Positions 1-11,042 of a stretch of DNA of 64,000 bases are shown piece after piece. Source of the DNA: Micractinium sp. NFX-FRZ (lineage: Eukaryota; Chlorophyta; Trebouxiophyceae; Chlorellales; Chlorellaceae). Every line of letters starts with the position of its first letter. The first letter of the stretch is position 1. The position numbers and the translations under genes are program-made. The DNA lies in NCBI GenBank assembly GCA_029339195.1, contig JAPTJF010000191.1:1-64000 (forward strand). Reading direction: 5' to 3'. A model generated the notes under the pieces. That model searched no databases, had not been told where the DNA came from, and saw only the letters and a list, made by a program, of their open reading frames with translations.

Positions 1-75
<75 letters not shown>
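1..75. repeat. Poly-G run at window edge
   Basis: Seventy-five uninterrupted G residues open the window, followed directly by unique sequence. It is most likely a sequencing or assembly artefact at a contig or gap edge. A true G homopolymer of this length cannot be excluded from sequence alone. Confidence 0.9.
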
Positions 76-76
<1 letters not shown>

Positions 77-430
77 CAGCAGAGCAGGGACTTGATGAGG
101 GGAAAGGGTGGGGGAAGGGGAAGAAAGCAGTACAATTCAGGGAAGCCATGGGGAAGTCAGCAAAGCGCTATCACGTGGGGGGCCACACTGGGAGCCAAAA
201 CACAAAACAAACAAACAGGGTACAGAATGCTGGTGCGTGCAAGGCAGGTCAGGTCAGGGGAGCGGCAAAGAGACAGGCGGTAGGCGGTCTACGTGGGGAG
301 GAGGGAGGTGGATGTTGTACAGGTTGTGAACTGCAGCCAAGCAGTGATCGCTGAATGCCCATGGCCCAGTGCCGGGGAGCACGGCTGCAGAGGCGGCGGC
401 GGTGAGGCTCCCGGAGCATTGTGCGAGGTG
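76..430. other. Intergenic, downstream of the 431-1571 gene
   Basis: No reading frame here has recognisable protein features or paired splice sites. The stretch lies 3' of the minus-strand gene that ends at 431 and may hold its 3' untranslated region. Confidence 0.4.
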
Positions 431-1571
431 CTAGTGCGCCACTGCGGTCTGGACTGCAGCATCGACGCCACGCATGCTTCCAAGCCTTGAGAGCGCCAGG
501 CAGTCATCCTGCGGGGGCGGCACATATGCTGCCAGCGTGTGCCACCAGACGTCCGACGCCAGGCACTCAGCGCTGCAGCAGGCGGAGAGCAGGGGCCAAG
601 GGGGGAGGCGTAAGGGTGTGGGGTGCTGGCTGGGTTCGGGCCCAGGCTGGCTGGCTGGCACAAGCCAAGATGGCGCAGGTAGATCACACGGTAGCTGTTG
701 CAGTCAGGGCCAGGCAGCATGCATGGGCAGAGGCCGCTGTGGGCACCGCGTGGGCCTGCTTACGGTGCAGGTGCGGGGCGCGGCGGTGCGGCACTTGAGG
801 GGCGCGCAGCATGGTGCGGCGGCAGAGCAGGGCTGGCCCAGCGGCTTGCACTGCAGGGAGAGGCCCAGGGGGTGAGCGATGGGTGTGTGTGGTTGGCGGC
901 CTTGGAGTAGCAGCGGCGCCAGCAGCGGGGATCAAAAGGGCCGCCCTGGTACTTCAAGCAGGATCAACAGCAGCCCTTGTGAGGAATGTAGTAGTACCGG
1001 TGGCGTTCATGTGGCATGCTAGCAAGGAGGGTGGAAGCAGCAGCGGTACTGGTGTACTCGTATGCATGCTTGCAGGGAGGGTTATGAGCAGCAGCGGCAG
1101 CTAGCACCCGGTATCCGGCAAACGGGCGACTCACTACTGGCCGGCGCACAGGGGGCGGCGGGCGCCTGCCGCCACTGCCGGTGCGGCGGGGGGGCGGCGG
1201 GCGGGAGGCATTGGGCCGCCGCTGCAGCGGTGCGGGGGGATGCCGAAGGGGCCTGCAGGCAGCAGAGCAGCACGGCAGCAGGAGCAGAGCGGGCGTGAGC
1301 TCAGCGGCGAGGCAGGCCAGTCAAGGTCCCAACGCGGCGTGACGAGAGCAACACCTGCAAGAGCCTGCATGGGGGCGCAGAGCAGGGCAGAGCGGAGGGC
1401 AGGGGGCGGCGCTGGTGTGGCAGGCGCAGTACCCGCATCAGCGACGGAGCGATGGGCGGCCTTGAAGACACGATGCAGGGGCAGCAGACCCCGAAAAGAG
1501 GCCGCGTTCAGCCAAACAATGCAAGTCAGAAGACACACAACCCAGCCTGCCCTATGGGCGAGCCACTCCAT
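431..1571 (-). CDS. Tentative secreted protein with cystine-knot-like Cys pattern
   Basis: Family not recognised. Proposed exons on the minus strand are about 1430-1571 (ATG at 1571), 1135-1221, 764-850 and 431-694 (stop TAG 431-433). The first exon encodes a hydrophobic leader (WVVCLLTCIVWLNAASF) that could be a signal peptide or anchor. The second would be a Pro/Arg-rich linker. The exon at 764-850 has consensus splice sites (ctgcag before, GTAAGC after), is 29 codons in phase 0, and encodes Cys spaced C-x6-C-x5-CC-x4-C-x7-C, the order typical of knottin folds. The 264-base last exon stays in the same phase. The junction between the first two exons is not settled, because the phases do not match cleanly, so an exon may be missing around 900-1100. 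A knottin-like secreted role is an inference from Cys spacing only. Confidence 0.4.
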
Positions 1572-2251
1572 GGCAACCGACAGTTGCGTGCAGGGTGGGG
1601 CTGAGCGATGCACGCGTGTATGATGAGATCAGGCTGCCACAGGAGGTGCCTGCCCACACAGCCTGCTCCCCTGCCACGCATGGCATTGAATGAAATCCGC
1701 AGCGCTGCCAGAAAGCGAGGCAAGGGGGTGTGCCTGACCTGGGAGGAGGCGACCTTGGGGGGCGCGGCAGCGGCGGCGGCGGCCGCCGCGGTGGCGGGGG
1801 CCGCCGCGGTGGCGGGGGCAGCGGCGGCGGCGCTAGGGGCCTGCGATTGGGGCAGGGTGGCGTGGGTGGGCAGGCAGCGGGGAAGCAAGGGTATTCTGGG
1901 TGGGGATGGACCGGTAAAATCCCTGACTGCGCTCACAGCAGTCCTCCTTCGCGCCGCCTCACCCAATGCTTACACCCTCGCTGCATCGCGCCCCCAGCGC
2001 TCTCCTCTCTCCGGCCCTCACGGCACGCCCCAGGAGACGAGCGGGCACTGCACCACCCGTGACAGCTGTCACGGCAGACAGCCCCATAGCTCCAGGGCTG
2101 GATGCCGGTCCTTTGAGAGGTCCCGAACCATGGCACACCCGCTGGCAGGCAGCCAACCACGCAGCGGCATCCGTCACAGCGGCGGTGCGGCACCTAGGTA
2201 CCCCCCTGGGCCGGCACCCCTCCAGCCCCCCTCCCCTGCACACAGCCCCGC
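1572..2251. other. Intergenic with GC-rich direct repeats and a TGTAA site
   Basis: No supported gene. Positions 1760-1832 hold GGC/GCC-rich repeats, including two copies of an 18-base unit built on ggccgccgcggtggcggg. On the minus strand TGTAA (plus-strand ttaca at 1970-1974) lies about 280 bases after the stop of the NHL gene and is a plausible polyadenylation signal. Confidence 0.5.
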
Positions 2252-5083
2252 TCACTTGGCAAACACCTTGAACGTCTGCACCCGCGAGTTGCCCGTGTCT
2301 GCCACCCACACTAGCCCGCCGTCGTCGGCCGCGATGCCAAACGAGCTCTTCAGCTGCCCGTCGCCCGACCCCCGCTCGCCAAAAGAGAGCTGGTAGGCGC
2401 CCGTGGCGGCGTCAAAGGCCTGCACCCGGACGAGCGGGGTGGAGGACTCCAGCAGGAGCAGGGAGGAGCCGGAGATGGCGATGCCGCGGGGGCGGTTGAT
2501 CTGCGGGGCGGGGCGGGGCGGGGCGGGGCGGGGCGGGCAGGCGGGCGGGAGAGGGGTCAGCTCTCTCATCCCAACAGGTGACCGCTTTCCGGCCAGAGAT
2601 GGGTGACGGCTAGGGGGAAAGGTGAGGTGGGTCCCACGGGCGGTTTGCGTAGCTCGCGGGCGGCGGCGCAGAAAAGCCTCCCTTCCCTCCCAGCCCGACC
2701 AACCCCGGCACGACCCCTGCCCGCCCGCTGCCCGTCCGCCTGACCCCCCACCTGACCCCCCGCCGCCCCCCCCGCTGCTCACAACCCCGCCGCACCTGCC
2801 CCGGCCCCGTGCCGGCGCTGCCCCACTGCCGCAGGAAGCCGCCGGTGCTGTTGAACTGCTGTATCCGGCTGTTGCCGTCGTCCAGCACGTACACATCCCC
2901 AGTCCCTGGGTGGGTGGCGATGGCCGATGGGTCACGGAAGCTGCCGGGGGAGCTGGTGTCTGCCACGGGTGCCTCGGGGTCGATATTCGAAAGGAGGGTG
3001 CCCCAGTGGAAGAGGTAGCTGCAGGGCAGGCAGGCAGGCAGGCGGCACGGACACGAGGCCAGGGTGAGGTGCAGGCAGGTTGGCGGGCCGGCAGGCAGGC
3101 AGACCTGGAGGGGGGCGCAGGAGGAGGGTCAGCGGCGGGGGGGACCAGGCGGCGGCGCTGGCAGCTGGCAGGAGGGGCAGCCACAGAAGCAGGTTGGGGT
3201 CGGTGCTCCTGGGGCAAGATGCCTCAGCAGCAGAAGAGGCAGGGGCACAGGGGCCGGATGCGGCAGGGCAGGCAACTGGTGGGGCGGGGCAAGCAAGCCG
3301 TGCAGCAAGTGGTCCTGCTGCACGGAGCGATGGCTGGTGGGTCGGCGGCGATGTGTGAGCGGCGCAGCGCGAGAGAAGATGGGCGGGCGCTGGGCAGCGG
3401 AGGGGCAGGTGGTGGGCAGGTGGGCAGGCTCGCCCACCCCGCCCTCCCAGGCGCCTCACCTGCCCTCGTGGTCGAACGCAGTGACCCGCATGTTGCCAGT
3501 GTCCACCACGTACAGCATATCGGGCGTGACGGCCACGCCTGCCGGCTGCGCCAGCTGCCCCGGCCCGGGGCCCGAGCTGCCAAGGGTGGCGAGAAGCTCC
3601 CCGGTAGCTGCGTCCAGCTTCGTGATGCGGGAGGCCTCGGGCGAGCTGTCTGCCACGTACAGCCAGCCAGCTGGGTGCACAGCCAGACCCCTGGGCAGCG
3701 TGAACTGCGGGCAGGGGCAGATGGGGGGGCAAGGATGTGTGGGATGGGGTGGGGTGGAGTGAGCTGGACAGCCAGGCAGCAGGGTGTGCAGCCAGCGCCT
3801 GTGGACAGCATGCAGGGGTGGCAGGGAGGAGGGAATGTGTGGGATGGGGTGGGGTGGGGTGGGGTGAGGTGATCCGTACCGCCAGGCAGCAGGGTGCACT
3901 GTGCAGTACGGTGTGTTGAGCTGTTGTGTGAGCGAGGATGCAAATGCCCCGGCTCCACCTGCGCCGCGCTGCGCTGCTTTGTGCCCGCCGCGTGCCGCTG
4001 CCGCCTCCCTGCCCCACCCGCCTCCCCTCGCCTCGCCCCTGCCCCCCGCCCGCTGCCCCCGCCCACCTGGCCGGGCTCGGTGCCGGTGCCGCCGACCTGC
4101 CACACAAACGTGCCGTTCCTCTCATACTTCTTCACCATGTTTGTGGTTTGGTCAATCAGGTAGACGCCGCCTCCCAGGAAGGAGGGCGCCACCGCCACCG
4201 ACACAACAAGCTGCAGCTGCTCCGGCCCCTCCCCTGCGCTGCCCCACTTTCCGACAAACTGCGGGGGGCAGGGGGGAAGGGTGGGGTGGCAGTGCGGGCA
4301 GGCGGCAGTGCGGGGTGAGGGAGGGCGGGGCCGGCGGGCAGCGGGGCAGGGCGGGACGGGCAGGGCAGGATGAGCCGCAGCTGAAGTGCGGGGGCAGCAG
4401 GGCGGGGCGCCGGCAGGGCAGGGCAGGGCGGGTGCGGGCAGCACAGGGCCGGGCCGGGTTGGGCGGGGCAAGGCAGGAGGCAGGGTTTGAGGGGCGACAG
4501 GGGTCGGCAGTTTGGATGGCCAGGTTGGGGGATGGAGGTGGGGATGGAGGCAAGGGTGCGGCCAGCGGGTGCCGGTCAGGACCGAGAGGCCACACACGGG
4601 GGGAAGCTGCGCTGGGTGTAGGCAGGTGCAAACTGCATGCTTAGCGCGGCACAGGCCTGGTGGGCGTGAACCACATGTTGCTGCCCCACACTCACTTTAT
4701 ACTCTACGCCGGCATCCTGCTGCAGCCGGCGGCGGGCGGAGCCGGCGACGCCGCAGGGGTCTGCAGCGCACAACGGGCAGGAGTTTTCTGTCTTTGGCGA
4801 CGTTTCCCCAATGGTCGGCCGCCTGGACACGCGAAAAAGCTGTTACTGCATGCCACTGCGCCCTGCCAGGCCTGACACAGCTGCGGGTGAGCTCAAGAAG
4901 TCGGCCCAGCAGCTGGCACCGCCTTTGGCGGCGCCGCCCACAGGGGCGGTCACTCCGCCGGTCGGGCCCGAACCGGCGTGCCGGACATCCGCAATTACCA
5001 TGCCCCGTGCACGGCAAACCTTTGCAAGCCGCAACGCGCAGGAATAGTAGCAACAGGACAGCGCCGGCTGCTGGCGCCTTCAT
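2252..5083 (-). CDS. Secreted NHL-repeat beta-propeller protein
   Basis: Predicted 361-residue extracellular or lumenal NHL-repeat protein, probably a six-bladed propeller used for binding. Exons (minus strand) are 4999-5083, 4696-4787, 4067-4258, 3460-3704, 2796-3018 and 2252-2500; phases match at all five junctions and the total is divisible by three. The ATG at 5083 starts a clear signal peptide (MKAPAAGAVLLLLFLRVAAC). A short Cys segment (ENSCPLCAADPCG) follows, then successive NHL blades: FVGKWGSAGEG, LPRGLAVHPAGWLYVADSS, GVAVTPDMLYVVDTGNMRV, AIATHPGTGDVYVLDDGNSR and FGIAADDGGLVWVADTGNSR. The repeated pattern 'P.GiAv...g.lyVaDtgN.rv...f' defines the family. There is no RING, B-box or kinase domain, so it is not a TRIM-type NHL protein. 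The second exon's donor could alternatively lie a few codons earlier. Ligand unknown. Confidence 0.85.
3733..3896. repeat. Tandem ~100-bp duplication in an NHL-gene intron
   Basis: Two related blocks (about 3733-3790 and 3834-3896) share gtgtgggatggggtgggg and gccaggcagcagggtg. They sit in the intron directly upstream, in gene orientation, of the exon at 3460-3704, and their ends resemble the exon edge near 3661-3735. This fits the exon-edge echo pattern seen elsewhere in the window. Confidence 0.55.
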
Positions 5084-5914
5084 GCGGGGCTCCCCGTGGG
5101 TGCAAGGCGTTGACAACGAGATCGAAGTGCCATGGTAGGCGGCCGCAGTTCGAGCGGCGCTTCTTACAGAGAGGCGCATCCGGGGACGGCACGCGGGCAG
5201 GTCACCACTTGGGCTAGCTGCCGAGAAGCGGCCTAATATCGTTGTACATGCATGTTCGTTCAGTTGATGCCGGTCCCAGGTCTAAACGGGGCGCTCTGGG
5301 GACAGGCAGCGATACCGCCGGACACACCACAGGGCGCTGGGCCGGTGTCATAAATTTGCTCATCCAGCCATTCCCCCCACACCAGACAGCCTGTCCCATG
5401 ACGTCATGGCTAGGCACGAGAGGTTGATTGACAGGCATGGACGTTTACACAGCACTAAAAACGGATCGGGAGCTCAGGGGATGACAGGCTCGTCCAAAGG
5501 CGCAGGACGCAAAATTCAGAGTTGGGCGGGGAGGGAGAGCAGTGAGGGAGGGTACAATCATAATATCACAGGGCAGAGGGGATGGCGGAAGGGGGGCACC
5601 AGGCATCAGGGAGGGGTGCACGCTGCTGTGCTGGCGGTGCCCCGCTGGCGGCGCAGAGCAGCACCCACCCCTCACCAGCAAATCCAACGCATCGCCGCCT
5701 GGCACAGCCGCAGGCCCGCCACTCGGTGGTCCATCCAAGCCGTGCACATCTCCGTGCCAGCCGCTACTGTTCGCGCGTCGTTCGTTGTGAGTCCGTTCAT
5801 TGCACGGCCCGCAGGCCGCTCTTACTTAGAAGGGGAGCTCGCCCGGCGCCGGGCTCCGCCAGCTGGCTGTACTGGCGGGAATGCTTCCCACGCCTCCGGC
5901 CCCACGTTGCCGGC
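5084..5914. other. Intergenic between thioredoxin (3' end) and NHL gene (5' end)
   Basis: Both flanking genes read on the minus strand, so this holds the NHL promoter and the thioredoxin 3' untranslated region. A minus-strand TGTAA (plus-strand ttaca near 5448) lies about 460 bases after the thioredoxin stop. No other gene is supported. Confidence 0.5.
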
Positions 5915-8243
5915 TCACTTGGCCTCCTCCCCGCCCGCCACCAGGTCGCGTTCCACAATCTCCTGGATGACCTGCAGCATACAAACAGCATCAGGGGAGC
6001 AGGAAGCAAGGATGAAGGAGAGCAAAGAGGAAGCACAGAGGAAGCAGCAGGGGAGCAGGAGGGAAGCAGGCGGGAAGCAGGATGGGAGCAGGATGGGAGC
6101 AGGAGGGAGGCAAAAAGGAAACAGGATGGGAGCAGGAGGGAAGCAGGGGCGAGGAGGAAGGAGGGGTTGGAGGCGGGGGGACAGGGGGTGGTAGCGAGGC
6201 GGAGGCATGTGTGCACGGCATGATGTCGTCTGCAAGCCCTTCTCCCGGACACTGCTGAACGCACGCCGCCCAACCCCACCTGCCCGCCCCTCCACTCCTA
6301 CCTGCGCGGGCAGCAGGCCCTCCGTGCGCAGCGCCGGCTTGGAGGCATCCATGCCCACAAATATCAACGTGGGCAGGCCGTGAATCTGCGGGGCGGGCGG
6401 GTAGTAGGAAGGGAGGCGGCAAGCACGTGGTGGGCGGGGCCGGCGAGGGGCTGGAGCAAGGCGGGACGGCGCTTCGCCGGCTACCTGCCGTCCGTGCACA
6501 GCCCCCCGCCCGCCGCCCGCCCTGGCCACCACTTGTAGCATAACCCCCTGTGGACCAGCCAACCCAGGTGGCAGCTCCCGCCGCATGCCGATGTTTGAGC
6601 TGTGGCTCTGCTGCCCCAGGGGGACCCCGCTGCCTGACCGCCCAAGCCAGCTGCGTTGGCGGTGCCAGCCAGCTGCACGCAAAGGCCGGCCAAGCAGACC
6701 AGCGCGCACCTGCAGCTGCGTGCTGATGTCTGGGTTCTGGTCGGTGTCGATCTTCAGGATGCGCACCGCGTCGCCCATCTTCTCGGCCACCTGAGGGCCA
6801 CAAAAACAGGAAACAGAGAATAAGAAGAAGGGGGCATGCACTTGATCCTGCTGCACTCAGCCACCTGAGGGCCAGAAACAGGAAGCGGGGCTCATGCACG
6901 TAATTCTGGCCCCAAGTGGGAAGCCAGCAGCGCAGCTGGAACCACCAGCACGCGTGCCGCGTCGTGCACCCGAGGCACAGCGAGTCGGAGTATGCCATCA
7001 GGGGCTTCTAGATAAAACAAGACGTGGCCAGCAGCCAAGTGCCCACCGACTGAAGGCACCCAGCCTGCCATCCCACCCCACTGCCCACCCCCAGTGCCTC
7101 ACCGTCTCCAGCTCCTTGGCCAGCAGCACGCAAGGGCCGCACCTGCACACACACACACACACATGGTTGGGTGGGGGAAAGGAGGCACGCCAGCGTCCAT
7201 GTGGGTGCTGTGGTGGGTGCACAGCACAGCATGCCTGCCGCTCTGGCCGCCGGCGCGGCGCATTATGGCCGGGCAACGTGCAACTGTTGCGCTCCGCCCT
7301 GAGTAACGGTCATGTGGGTGCTGCATGGATGGGTGCTGCACTGGTGGGTGCTGACGCCAAACTCACCAGATGGCGTGCAAGCACAGGGCGGATAGCCGAG
7401 TGTGTGGGCTCCACCTGGGGGCAGTGAGGCTGACTAATCAAGAGGCTGCCAGCGACAGGCAGGCTCACCAGGTGGCGTAAAAGTCTATGATGAGGGGGCG
7501 GTCGCGCCCCAGGATCTCAGCCTCCAGCCCCTCGGCGTCCACCTGTCAGGCGGGATTGAACATACATGGAGGTGTGGGCAAAGGGAGGGGTGACGGGCGC
7601 GCGGCGGCGACGAGCGGCAGGGCGGTGGCGGCAGCGGCAGTGCGTGCAGTAGCACCGCCAACAGCACCGCCAACAGCACCGCCAACAGCGGTGCAGCAGT
7701 GGCAAACGAAGCAGCCTCCATCCAGGATGTCCCAACTCCTGCGCTCCCCCTCCTTCCTTCCTCCCTCCAACCTGCACGATCTGTACGAGCGAGAGCGGGC
7801 GGGGCACGGGGGTGGGGCAAGCGCAGGCGGGTGAGGTGCATGAGACAGGGGCAGGCATTGCGGCTGCCGTCAGGGCAGCACATGCAGGGAGGCGAACACC
7901 AGCAATGTGGTTTGCACTTGCCACAAGGTCTGGCACAGCAGCGGTGGCCTGCGAGGCGGCGGAGCACAGCAGCCAGCCAGCCGCTGCCGCACCCGTCGCC
8001 GCCCCGGCCTTTGCGGCAGCTTCTGCAACGCCTCCTCCAACACCACCCTTGCCCATCCGTCCACCCGCTCCTCACGTTGGCGTGTTTGCTAGCCTCAGCC
8101 CGTGCCGCTCGAGAGGAGCCCCGCCGCTGCTGCTGTGGCGTGATCAACGGCAGGCGGGTGAGCGGATGTTGCCGGGCAAGCGCTGGCTGCATGCGGGAGC
8201 CCACGGCACACCGCCTGAGGGTCCACGCAGCCTGAGGCTGCAT
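5915..8243 (-). CDS. CITRX: Plastid thioredoxin, CITRX/TRX-p type
   Basis: Thiol-disulfide oxidoreductase of the plastid, 167 residues. Exons (minus) are 8076-8243, 7469-7542, 7103-7142, 6710-6790, 6302-6385 and 5915-5971; lengths sum to 504 and all phases match. The ATG at 8243 starts a transit-peptide-like leader rich in Arg, Ser, Gln and Ala (MQPQAAWTLRRCAVGS). The mature domain runs PLIIDFYATW, CGPC (active site, with the Trp codon split by an intron), LLAKELETV, ILKIDTDQNPDISTQLQ, then HGLPTLIF with the conserved cis-Pro, and SKPALRTEGLLPAQ. The last motif and 'VLLAKELE' are characteristic of CITRX, distinguishing it from TRX m or f. In land plants CITRX (TRX p) supports plastid transcription via PEP-associated kinases; that role here is inference. 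It shares a short upstream region with the divergent WDR6 gene. Confidence 0.93.
6003..6180. repeat. Purine-rich minisatellite in thioredoxin intron
   Basis: The intron between the last two thioredoxin exons carries many imperfect copies of a 10-15-base unit (gggagcaggagggaagcagg and variants). The plus strand is almost entirely purine, and the sense transcript therefore pyrimidine-rich. Confidence 0.85.
6850..6890 (-). repeat. Exon-junction echo in thioredoxin intron
   Basis: The sequence cagccacctgagggccagaaacagg near 6858 repeats the acceptor junction of the exon ending at 6790 (cggccacctgagggccacaaaaacagg at 6784). The copy keeps the CAG acceptor and a few exon bases. It lies upstream of the true exon in gene orientation. 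Confidence 0.7.
7361..7386 (-). repeat. Echo of thioredoxin exon 2 donor
   Basis: The sequence ctcaccagatggcgtgcaag resembles the true exon 2 end and donor at 7463-7485 (gctcaccaggtggcgtaaaa). The match spans coding bases for the residues before the active site plus the GTGAG donor. Confidence 0.65.
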
Positions 8244-8481
8244 TGTGGCTGCGACCAGTAGCTGGGCCATGTCGGTCCGATTGTGGGACAACACACAGGG
8301 ATCCGAAACGGCGATCGGAGTTCTCCGCAAGTTCTCCGCAAGCGCCGATATGCGAGCTCGATATGCGGTGCATGCTTTGCCGAAGACTTGCGCACTGCCC
8401 ACCCCTAAACCTAGTCCTACAGTCTTATACAATCGGCACAGTGTCGGAAACACCGGGACAGGGCAGCAGCGCCCGTCAGGC
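8244..8481. promoter_or_regulatory. Divergent promoter region, thioredoxin / WDR6
   Basis: Only 238 bases separate the two proposed start codons, on opposite strands, so both promoters must overlap here. No TATA box is obvious. In-frame ATGs for WDR6 also occur at 8269 and 8350. If either is used, the shared region is even shorter. Confidence 0.55.
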
Positions 8482-11006
8482 ATGCAGCCCATTTTGCCGC
8501 TCGCAGCGACTGGGCCCTCTGCCCGCAATCGGGAGGAACAAGTCCACTCGGTGGCTGCCAGCTCCGATGTCACGGCGCTGTGCCTGGCCACCTTGCAGCC
8601 TGATGGCGGCGCTGCCGCCACTGCCGCCGCCGCCACCCCTCCCACCTGTCTGCTGCTGGCAGGCATGGGCAGCCAGCTGCACGCCTACCTGCTGCCTTCT
8701 GGAGAGCGCTGTTGCTGCGCAACAGTGCTGCCGGACGCAGTGCGACTGCATGGCATCAGCTGGGTTCAGCAGCTAGAGCAGCCTGGCGGCACCTGCGGCG
8801 GAGGCAGCAGCAGCCGGCCACAGCTGCTGCTCGCCGTGCACGGCGGGCGGCACGCGGCGCTGCTGCGCCTGCTGGGGCCGCCCGCTGGCGGCCAAGGCGG
8901 CTGGCAGGTGCAGCGGCTGGTGCATCTGCCACGCTTCGAGCACTGGACCATGGATGCGCAGCTGAGCTGGAGCAGCAGCGTCGTGGATGGCAGCAGCAGC
9001 GGCAGCAGCAGCAGCAGCAGCAGCAGTCTGTTGCTGGCTGTCGGCCTCAGCAACAACTCAGTCCAAGCTTTCACCATCCAGCTGCCCATCACCGAGCCCA
9101 GCACGCACAGCACGCACCCCAGCAGCAGCACAGCGCAGCACGGCAGCGCTGGCGAGCGTGCCCTGCGCCCCGGGGGCCCCCGGGTGCGTCGGGTGCTTCT
9201 GGCAGAGAGCTCCGACCGCTGCCTGCTCTACTCAATGGCGCTCCTGCTGCAGCCGTGCGGCAGTGCACCGCACGGCTCCGCACGTGACGGAGGCAGCGGC
9301 AGCAGCGGCAGCAGCAGCGGCAGCAGCAAGGGGGGAGGAGGCAGCAGCGGTTACTACCTAGTGGCGGCGGGCACTGTGTTTCTAGATGTCGTCGTGTGGG
9401 CCACCCCTGCTGCCGATCCCACCTCCACCTCCGCTGCCGCCCACACCATGACCCGCTGGGCGGGTGGTGCTGCCGGTGGGGCGCGGCTGTCGCCCGGCGA
9501 GGCGCCTGCGCCAGCTTGGCCGCCGCTGTTTCGGCTGAAGGGGCACGAGGGCTCCATCCACAGGTGAGTGGCCCTCTCCTGCACTGTCCTGCCCCGCTGC
9601 TGCCCGTAAGGCTGGTGTGCATGGGGGACACAAGTGGCTCAGCACCCAGCACTCCACCTCCCTGCTCAACAGCTGGCTGCAAAGCCATGAACTGCGTGCA
9701 TGCTTGCCTGCCACCCTGCGTTGCCTGCAGAGTGCGCTGGTCCCCCTGCGGCCGCTTACTGGCCTCTGCCAGTGATGATCGCTCGCTGCGCCTGTGGGCC
9801 ATCCCACCCGCCCCACCACCCAACACGCCCCCAGCAGCTGCCCACGGCAGTGGCAGCCTTGGTGGGGGCCGCGATGCAGCGGAGCTGCTGCAGCCGCGGC
9901 AAGTGCTGTGGGGGCACGTGGCTCGGCTCTGGGACTGCTGCTTTGGCGGTGCTACCCCCGCCGGTACCCCGGGCAGCTTCCTGGTGACTGCCTCAGAGGA
10001 CTGCAGTACCAGGTTGTGGTGCCTGGCCACCGGCCAGCTCCTGGCAACTGTGCCGGTGCGTTTTGTGTCTGTGTCTTGTCTTGCGCTCTTGCGTCTGCCC
10101 ATGCCCGTCTGCCTGGCTGCCGACTCCCCTGCGTGGCCCCCTGGCTGCCTGCCTGCACCGAGGGCCTGCACTTGCTGGCAACCTGCTTTTGTTGTGCTTC
10201 AATAATGTGCGGCTGTGCATTAAACCCATGCTGCCGCTGCGCCTGGGTTGTCCTGTTACTCCTCTCCTCCACATGCCGCGTGCTGCAGGGCCATCGTGGC
10301 AGGGGCATCTGGCATTGCATCCTCTGGGACAAACAGGGGCGGCAACAGCAGGAGCATGCGGGGCAGAGTCAAGGCCAGCCGAACCTGCCCACTGGCGCAG
10401 CAGCAGTGGAAGCGGCGGTGGCGGCAGCAGCTGCAGCAGCAGGGAGGTGCGCCCTGTTCACCAGCGGTGCGGATGGAAGCATCAAGAGCTGGCGCCTGGC
10501 CGACTGGCTGCCGCCGCCTGCCTCCGGCCCAGGCACTGCATGCCCCAGCAGCAGCAGCAGCAGCAGCAGCAGTGCCGGAAGGGTGGGCTTGCTGCCGGCA
10601 CAGGCAGCGGCGGCAGCGGCGCCAGCAGAGCTGTTTCAGCTGCACGGCGTGCCTCCCGACCCTTCCGCCACTTGTGTGGGGAGCAGCAGCAGCCACGGGT
10701 GGGCCCACCAGCTGGCAGGGGCGGAGGGGCAGGGAGACCCTGGCGCCGACGGCAAGGCTGAGCCACGAGACAGCAAGGCAGAGTGGGTGCGATGCCTCGC
10801 TCTGGCAAGCCTGCCGGAAGCATTGGAAGGCAACGGCAGGGAAGGCAGCAGCAGCGGCAGCGGCGGCGGCGGGGGCGGCGGAGTGGCGGCGGCTCCCCCA
10901 AAGGGCCGGCAGCGCTGGCTGTATGTCGCCACCAACCGGGGCCTGCTGCACAGGGTGCACCTGCCGGGTAAGCGCGCAGGGCAGCCTCTGTTTCCCAAGT
11001 GCTGCT

Positions 11007-11042
<36 letters not shown>

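Noticed and set aside
2622..3872. Long plus-strand frame across the NHL gene
   Set aside because: It is antisense to a well-supported six-exon gene and has low-complexity composition.
7485..8666. Extension of the thioredoxin first exon upstream to 8666
   Set aside because: The open frame overlaps the WDR6 coding start on the other strand. The ATG at 8243 gives a typical transit peptide.
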